Positions 47,013 through 50,415 of a stretch of 50,415 nt of DNA are shown here, piece by piece. The translations under genes were made by a program, and so were the position numbers. Numbering within the stretch: the stretch's first letter is position 1; each line of letters begins with the position of its first letter. The stretch comes from Nitrosomonas sp. Lineage in GTDB: Bacteria > Pseudomonadota > Gammaproteobacteria > Burkholderiales > Nitrosomonadaceae. The notes beneath the pieces were generated by a model, which was given only the letters and a program-made list of their open reading frames with translations, searched no databases and was not told where the DNA came from. The stretch is from contig JAJFJL010000033.1 of NCBI GenBank assembly GCA_021774055.1, positions 1 to 50,415 on the forward strand. Direction: 5' to 3'.

Positions 47013-48145
47013 TGCACCAGGATATATCTTTAGGTGGCCTAACTCCGCAGGTTTTTTTACGTGATTATTGGCAAAAAAAACCACTCTTGATACGGAATGC
47101 TTTACCTGGTTTTAAAGGTTTACTGGATTATGATGATCTGGTGAATTTTGCTTGCCAAGAAGATGTCCAGTCACGGCTTATTATACAAAAAAAACAAAAT
47201 TGGGTTGTTAAGCATAGTCCTTTAATCGTAGAAGACTTCTCTGCTTTAAAAAGAAAAAAATGGACATTACTAGTCCATGACATAAATCACCTTCTTCCGG
47301 AGGCACGAGATTTATTGCTTAAATTCAATTTTATTCCCTATGCTAGATTAGATGATTTGATGGTTAGTTATGCACCCAAAGGGGGTGGGATTGGGCCGCA
47401 CTTTGATTCTTATGACGTATTTTTAATCCAAGGAGAAGGTTCAAAACGATGGCAAATTGCACAACAACAAGATAATGATTTGATTCCAGATATTCCATTA
47501 AGAATTTTAAGTAATTTTTGTCCTGAGCAAGAGTGGCTGCTTACACCAGGGGATATGCTTTACCTACCCCCCAACTATGCACACAATGGCATCGCAGAAG
47601 ATGCTGGAATGACTTATTCGGTTGGTTTTCGAGCGCCTAGTCATCAAGAACTAATAACTCAATTTTTATTTTATTTGCAAGATAATATTAAGATTGATGG
47701 TAGATACACTGATCCTGGCATGAAGATGCCAGCTAGCCCGTCGACCATTGGCACTGAAATGCTGCAGCAAACAGAGGCCACTCTCAATAAAATCAAATGG
47801 CATCACGCCGACATAGAAAAATTTCTTGGCAGTTATCTGACCGAACCTAAATCACATGTTTTTTTTGATCCACCGACAAACCCGTTAATGCAACATGATT
47901 TTATCTGTCTAGTAAAAAAAAATGGTGTACAACTTGATTTAAAAAGTCGACTTTTAGTTATAAAGAACACTTTTTTTATAAATGGCGATGCAATTAATGT
48001 GGATGCAAGTAGTCGTCATTTTTTAAAACAATTAGCCGACAATCAGAAATTATTAAGCTGTAAAAAAATAAACAAGGAGTCCTGCAAGATTCTTTACCAA
48101 TGGTATCTGTATGGTTATATCATCTTGATTACTGATGAAAACTAA
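47012..48145 (+). CDS. roxA: Cupin-type (JmjC-like) ribosomal oxygenase, RoxA/YcfD family
   Basis: A 2-oxoglutarate/Fe(II) oxygenase; E. coli YcfD (RoxA) hydroxylates an arginine of ribosomal protein L16. I start at the ATG in MHQDISLGGLTPQVFLRDYW (377 aa), which overlaps the msrA stop; an ATG six codons earlier gives a longer frame. Motifs: FLRDYWQKKPLLIRNALP, RLDDLMVSYAPKGGGIGPHF, the iron site H-x-D in PHFDSYDVFLIQ, LTPGDMLYLPPNYAHNGIA with the second iron His, and the C-terminal winged-helix region. It may share the msrBA operon. Confidence 0.9.
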   Translation: MHQDISLGGLTPQVFLRDYWQKKPLLIRNALPGFKGLLDYDDLVNFACQEDVQSRLIIQKKQNWVVKHSPLIVEDFSALKRKKWTLLVHDINHLLPEARDLLLKFNFIPYARLDDLMVSYAPKGGGIGPHFDSYDVFLIQGEGSKRWQIAQQQDNDLIPDIPLRILSNFCPEQEWLLTPGDMLYLPPNYAHNGIAEDAGMTYSVGFRAPSHQELITQFLFYLQDNIKIDGRYTDPGMKMPASPSTIGTEMLQQTEATLNKIKWHHADIEKFLGSYLTEPKSHVFFDPPTNPLMQHDFICLVKKNGVQLDLKSRLLVIKNTFFINGDAINVDASSRHFLKQLADNQKLLSCKKINKESCKILYQWYLYGYIILITDEN

Positions 48146-48313
48146 ACACTCGAATGATTGTTCAGATGAAGATCAACAAAAGAATTTTCTGGACAGCTAG
48201 ATTTAATTCTGTTATCAATGTCCCTGTCTTTCATAGACCTTAATGGCCAATGAGCTGTTAGATAGTTTAATCATTATAAATTTTTATTATTATTGATATA
48301 GGAGATTAAAAAA

Positions 48314-48478
48314 ATGAAATACTCTCTCTTTGCTGCTGCTCTAGTGACATTTCTTTTAGTTGGTTGCGAAAGCGAAACAGGCGACGGGAAACCAGGCCAA
48401 TATCCACCAAGCTTGTATGCAGATCCTGATACCGGTGAAAGATTAGGCGCTGAAGCCGGTCAGGCCGCTGATAGGTAA
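48314..48478 (+). CDS. Small lipoprotein (54 aa)
   Basis: Starts MKYSLFAAALVTFLLVGC, a lipoprotein signal peptide with lipobox LVGC and lipidated Cys at 18. The mature part is short: SETGDGKPGQYPPSLYADPD and on to a stop, rich in Gly, Pro, Asp and Glu. GGAG (48301-48304) lies 9 nt before the ATG. A strong terminator follows at 48498. It resembles the next gene in the signal peptide (MKYSL-x-AA) and in the PP-S/Y-A-x-D motif, so they are paralogues. Function unknown. Confidence 0.82.
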   Translation: MKYSLFAAALVTFLLVGCESETGDGKPGQYPPSLYADPDTGERLGAEAGQAADR

Positions 48479-48497
48479 GTGGTTCACTAGCTATTTG

Positions 48498-48528
48498 ACG
48501 GCTCCTGTCAGTTATCAGGGGCCGTTTT
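48498..48528 (+). terminator. Rho-independent terminator after the small lipoprotein
   Basis: Stem ACGGCTCCTG (48498-48507) pairs with CAGGGGCCGT (48516-48525) with one G-U pair, an 8-nt loop, and then a T run. It ends the transcript of the 54-aa lipoprotein, so the second lipoprotein is transcribed separately. Confidence 0.85.
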
Positions 48529-48706
48529 ATTGCTTAGGATTAACATCAAGAACAATAAGCTTCATCACAATTCCGACTCTATCCTATCTTAAATAACGTG
48601 GATAATTGAACTGAAGTTTCTCGTTTTTTCCTATGCGACCATTTGAATAAAACGATAACATCGTTTATGCTGTGAAAACGTAAATTAATAATAAGGAGGT
48701 CTTATA

Positions 48707-49051
48707 GTGAAATATTCACTTTTGGCTGCTATGGTTGCAGCACTGATTCTAACCGCTTGTGAAGGAAAGAAAAGCCTTGATGGTCACCCAATGGACAAAC
48801 CACCACCATCAGCTTATGACGCAAGAGACGATGAGCCAGAAGAGTCCACATTAAAGAAAGTAGAGAAAGTAATTGAAGATGCTGAGGAAGCTGTCGAAGA
48901 AGTTATTGATGATATTGAAGAATTAATTGATGACGTTTTGGATACAGACAACGATGATTCAGAAGCCGATAATTCAGAAACTGATACCGATGATTCAGAA
49001 GCCGATGCCGATGATTCAGAAACCGACAGCTCAGATGATGGTGATGAGTGA
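48707..49051 (+). CDS. Acidic lipoprotein (114 aa)
   Basis: Starts at GTG with AAGGAGGT 6 nt before. Signal peptide MKYSLLAAMVAALILTAC, lipidated Cys at 18. Then GKKSLDGHPMDKPPPSAYDA, a strongly charged helix (about residues 44-84, E/D/V-rich), and a C-terminal run of about 32 residues made almost only of Asp, Glu, Ser, Thr and Ala with a repeated DDSEAD unit. It is paralogous to the smaller lipoprotein upstream. The very acidic tail could bind divalent metals or polycations; this is inference, with no known family seen. Confidence 0.85.
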   Translation: MKYSLLAAMVAALILTACEGKKSLDGHPMDKPPPSAYDARDDEPEESTLKKVEKVIEDAEEAVEEVIDDIEELIDDVLDTDNDDSEADNSETDTDDSEADADDSETDSSDDGDE

Positions 49052-49079
49052 CATTGAAAATCTGACTTTAGTATGACTA

Positions 49080-49109
49080 ACATGCAATAATTCTCAAATA
49101 ATTGCATGT
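49080..49109. terminator. Hairpin downstream of the acidic lipoprotein
   Basis: ACATGCAAT (49080-49088) is the reverse complement of ATTGCATGT (49101-49109). No T run follows, so it is only a possible terminator or mRNA-stabilising hairpin. Confidence 0.4.
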
Positions 49110-49174
49110 GATTTATCACCTGAACTCTGCCAACAACAGCACCAATATGATAAGACCAGCAGAATTTAGGTGAT

Positions 49175-49299
49175 ACCTAGTATATAAATACTACATTAAT
49201 CTAAAGTTATTGCGCTGATTAACTGAAACTCTAACAAAAAAACAAGCCTGGCTACGCTCAATGAAACAATCTGTTGCACATTATATGCAGGATCTAGGT
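49175..49299. repeat. Group B element, degenerate copy upstream of rpsT
   Basis: The right arm is clear: ATGAAACAATCTGTTGCACA then TTATATGCAGGATCTAGGT at the right end. The left end is probably ACCTAG at 49175, but most of the left arm no longer matches. Shorter than intact copies (125 bp). Confidence 0.6.
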
Positions 49300-49365
49300 T
49301 GCAATATCTGCAGAATAATCGTACTATCTGCGACTTTTTAACATACACAAATTAAGGGAGCTTTC

Positions 49366-49629
49366 ATGGCGAACACAGCACAAGCTAAAAAGCGTGCAAG
49401 ACAAACTATTAAACGACGTGAACATAATTTTAGTCTACGATCAAGACTACGATCAGCAATCAAAAGTATTCGGCAATCAATTGAATCTGGCGACAAGAAG
49501 GTAGCTCAAGCTACATTTGAAAAATCTATTAGTATTGTTGACTCAATTACTAACAAAGGAATTATTCATAAAAGCAAGGCGTCGCGCCAAAAAAGCCGCT
49601 TGTCTGCCGCGATTAAAGCAATGGCTTAG
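49366..49629 (+). CDS. rpsT: 30S ribosomal protein S20
   Basis: S20 binds 16S rRNA at the base of the 30S body. The 87-aa, highly basic protein begins MANTAQAKKRARQTIKRREH and ends SRLSAAIKAM, typical of bacterial S20. A GGGAGC ribosome binding site lies just before the ATG. It is monocistronic here, with palindromic elements on both sides. Confidence 0.98.
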   Translation: MANTAQAKKRARQTIKRREHNFSLRSRLRSAIKSIRQSIESGDKKVAQATFEKSISIVDSITNKGIIHKSKASRQKSRLSAAIKAMA

Positions 49630-49933
49630 GTTTATAAGTATTAATACCACTAATACCTGTGATCATAAACAAATCCCGTCAAATTGCCAATTGTTGTACT
49701 AGATAAACTAAAGTGTATCTACAACACATCAGCGTTCCTCCACACTGTTTTTGGCAATTTTCGCACACTCAGGTCAATCACATCTAGCCACAAGGCTTTT
49801 CTGTGTTTTGTCCAAATCCAGCAAATCCTCTTGACAGCCCCACCCTGACTCAGTAGTCTTGCCGAGCAATCGTCTATACCACACAAATAAGACGGTAGCA
49901 GTGCGGGTCACAAACCTGCACAAAAGACAACCA
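49630..49933. other. Spacer after rpsT, possible gene remnant
   Basis: No gene is supported. The stretch 49790-49920 is richer in G+C than its surroundings and is open on the minus strand (containing TATVLFVWYRRLLGKTTESG), which might be a degraded insertion-sequence or other transferred gene. No match is recognised. Confidence 0.3.
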
Positions 49934-50075
49934 GCGTGATCACAGCTGAAGATTTTATAGTATGATAATTTTCGCCAAGAGCAAGACACTAAAACAAGTG
50001 CATAACAAGCTATGCACTTGTCTCAGTAACGCTACTATTGGCAAAACAATCCACTAACAGCAATCGTGACCACGC
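49934..50075. repeat. Palindromic element, group A, degenerate copy 3
   Basis: Shared blocks with the group A copies: GATTTTATAGTATGATAATT on the left, CTATTGGCAAAA and the terminal GTGACCACGC on the right. The core is altered to ACAAGTGCATAACAAGCTATGCACTTGT, where the stem is now a continuous hairpin. Right next to a group B copy. Confidence 0.75.
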
Positions 50076-50087
50076 AAATTGTATATA

Positions 50088-50238
50088 ACCTAAATTCTAC
50101 AAATAGTCGCGCATATCATTGTGCAAAGCCTTGTGTTATAGCAGCAAGCTAATTCTTCTGGAATATTAATTAGAATTAAATTAACACTATAAAACAAGCA
50201 ATCACACATGACATACACGACCAACAATAGAACTTAGA
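50088..50238. repeat. Group B element, degenerate copy at the right end
   Basis: ACCTAAATTCTACAAATAGTC at the left end and GTGCAAAGCCTTGTGTTATAG in the left arm correspond to group B; CACTATAAAACAAGCAAT and a decayed end (GAACTTAGAT) correspond to the right arm. Old copy, 12 bp after the group A element. It sits about 50 bp upstream of the next start codon. Confidence 0.55.
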
Positions 50239-50287
50239 TATAAAAAAATCAAAGACAAAACATTTTCGAACAATAAAGGAGAGAACC

Positions 50288-50415
50288 ATGGCTGCCAAAT
50301 TTTGGCTAAAAACCGTGATGTTTGCCAGCAGTATGTTACTTGTAGCATCGGCCCAGGCAAGCTTCCCCACCGTCCCCTCGGAGACGTACGAAGCGTTGAA
50401 CCTCGAACAAGGCTC
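50288..50415 (+). CDS. Secreted protein, N-terminal fragment (cut by window edge)
   Basis: Only 42 codons are visible. Starts MAAKFWLKTVMFASSMLLVA, a Sec signal peptide, likely cleaved after AQA to give SFPTVPSETYEALNLEQG. AAGGAG lies 5 nt before the ATG. From about base 50365 the codons are much richer in C and G at the third position than in the rest of the window, as in a highly expressed or recently acquired gene. I do not recognise the family from this fragment. Confidence 0.75.
   Translation, partial: MAAKFWLKTVMFASSMLLVASAQASFPTVPSETYEALNLEQG

Noticed and set aside
48814-49119. Minus-strand Ser-rich frame opposite the acidic lipoprotein
   Set aside because: It is the antisense of the Asp/Glu/Ser repeat codons of the lipoprotein, which has a strong ribosome binding site and lipobox.

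Overview
The window is about 50.4 kb of a Gram-negative chromosome, AT-rich by eye. The gene order points to a betaproteobacterium. The block rpsB-tsf-pyrH-frr-uppS-cdsA-dxr-rseP-bamA-skp-fabZ-rnhB, the rsmI opposite lpoA-yraN arrangement and the accA-tilS pair are proteobacterial syntenies. An FNR with the CX2CX5C motif, an E. coli-type PyrC and a chemotaxis gene order common in that class also fit. A garR-glcD pair would suit an autotroph salvaging glycolate, as in Nitrosomonadales, but that is inference. No rRNA or tRNA gene was seen.

Layout. 1-7876 is a leftward chemotaxis operon: CheZ-like protein, cheY, a three-PAS receptor, cheA, cheW and the start of a second receptor that runs off the left edge. 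mutS (8240-10876, plus) converges on the long leftward envelope/translation block 11037-23231. This continues leftward with fnr, a small cytochrome c lipoprotein, glcD-garR and a GGDEF protein (to 29174). Then come a pteridine reductase-like SDR, yraN-lpoA opposed to rsmI, an unrecognised Rossmann-like protein, an M20 amidohydrolase, and a DUF4411 + XRE/ImmA toxin-antitoxin-like pair. pyrC-comEC (plus) converges on accA-tilS-rmlB-rmlD (minus). The right end is plus-strand: an apparently exported msrB-msrA pair, a cupin-type ribosomal oxygenase, two small paralogous lipoproteins, rpsT, and the start of a secreted protein cut by the right edge.

The most unusual content lies between genes. About fifteen elements of 59-193 bp sit in the intergenic gaps and are absent from gene bodies and from the tight operons. 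Nearly all full-length ones are imperfect palindromes over their whole length. One group (B) has about 80-nt arms and the terminal repeat ACCTAGATCCTGCAAGTGAT. Four other groups (A, C, D, E) have unrelated terminal repeats, yet share a central bulged hairpin of the form RRGCG-CATAG-loop-CTATG-TAAYY, with flanking stems that differ in sequence but still pair. They range from near-perfect to badly decayed. One exactly fills the gap between mutS and rnhB and supplies both stop codons; another abuts msrB. No transposase is in the window. This is the best candidate here for an undescribed system.

Other points: lpxD, lpxA and lpxB are missing from their usual place around fabZ; a perfect FNR box lies upstream of fnr; several genes start at TTG or GTG. 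Start codons were re-chosen where family length or a ribosome binding site favoured a different position.
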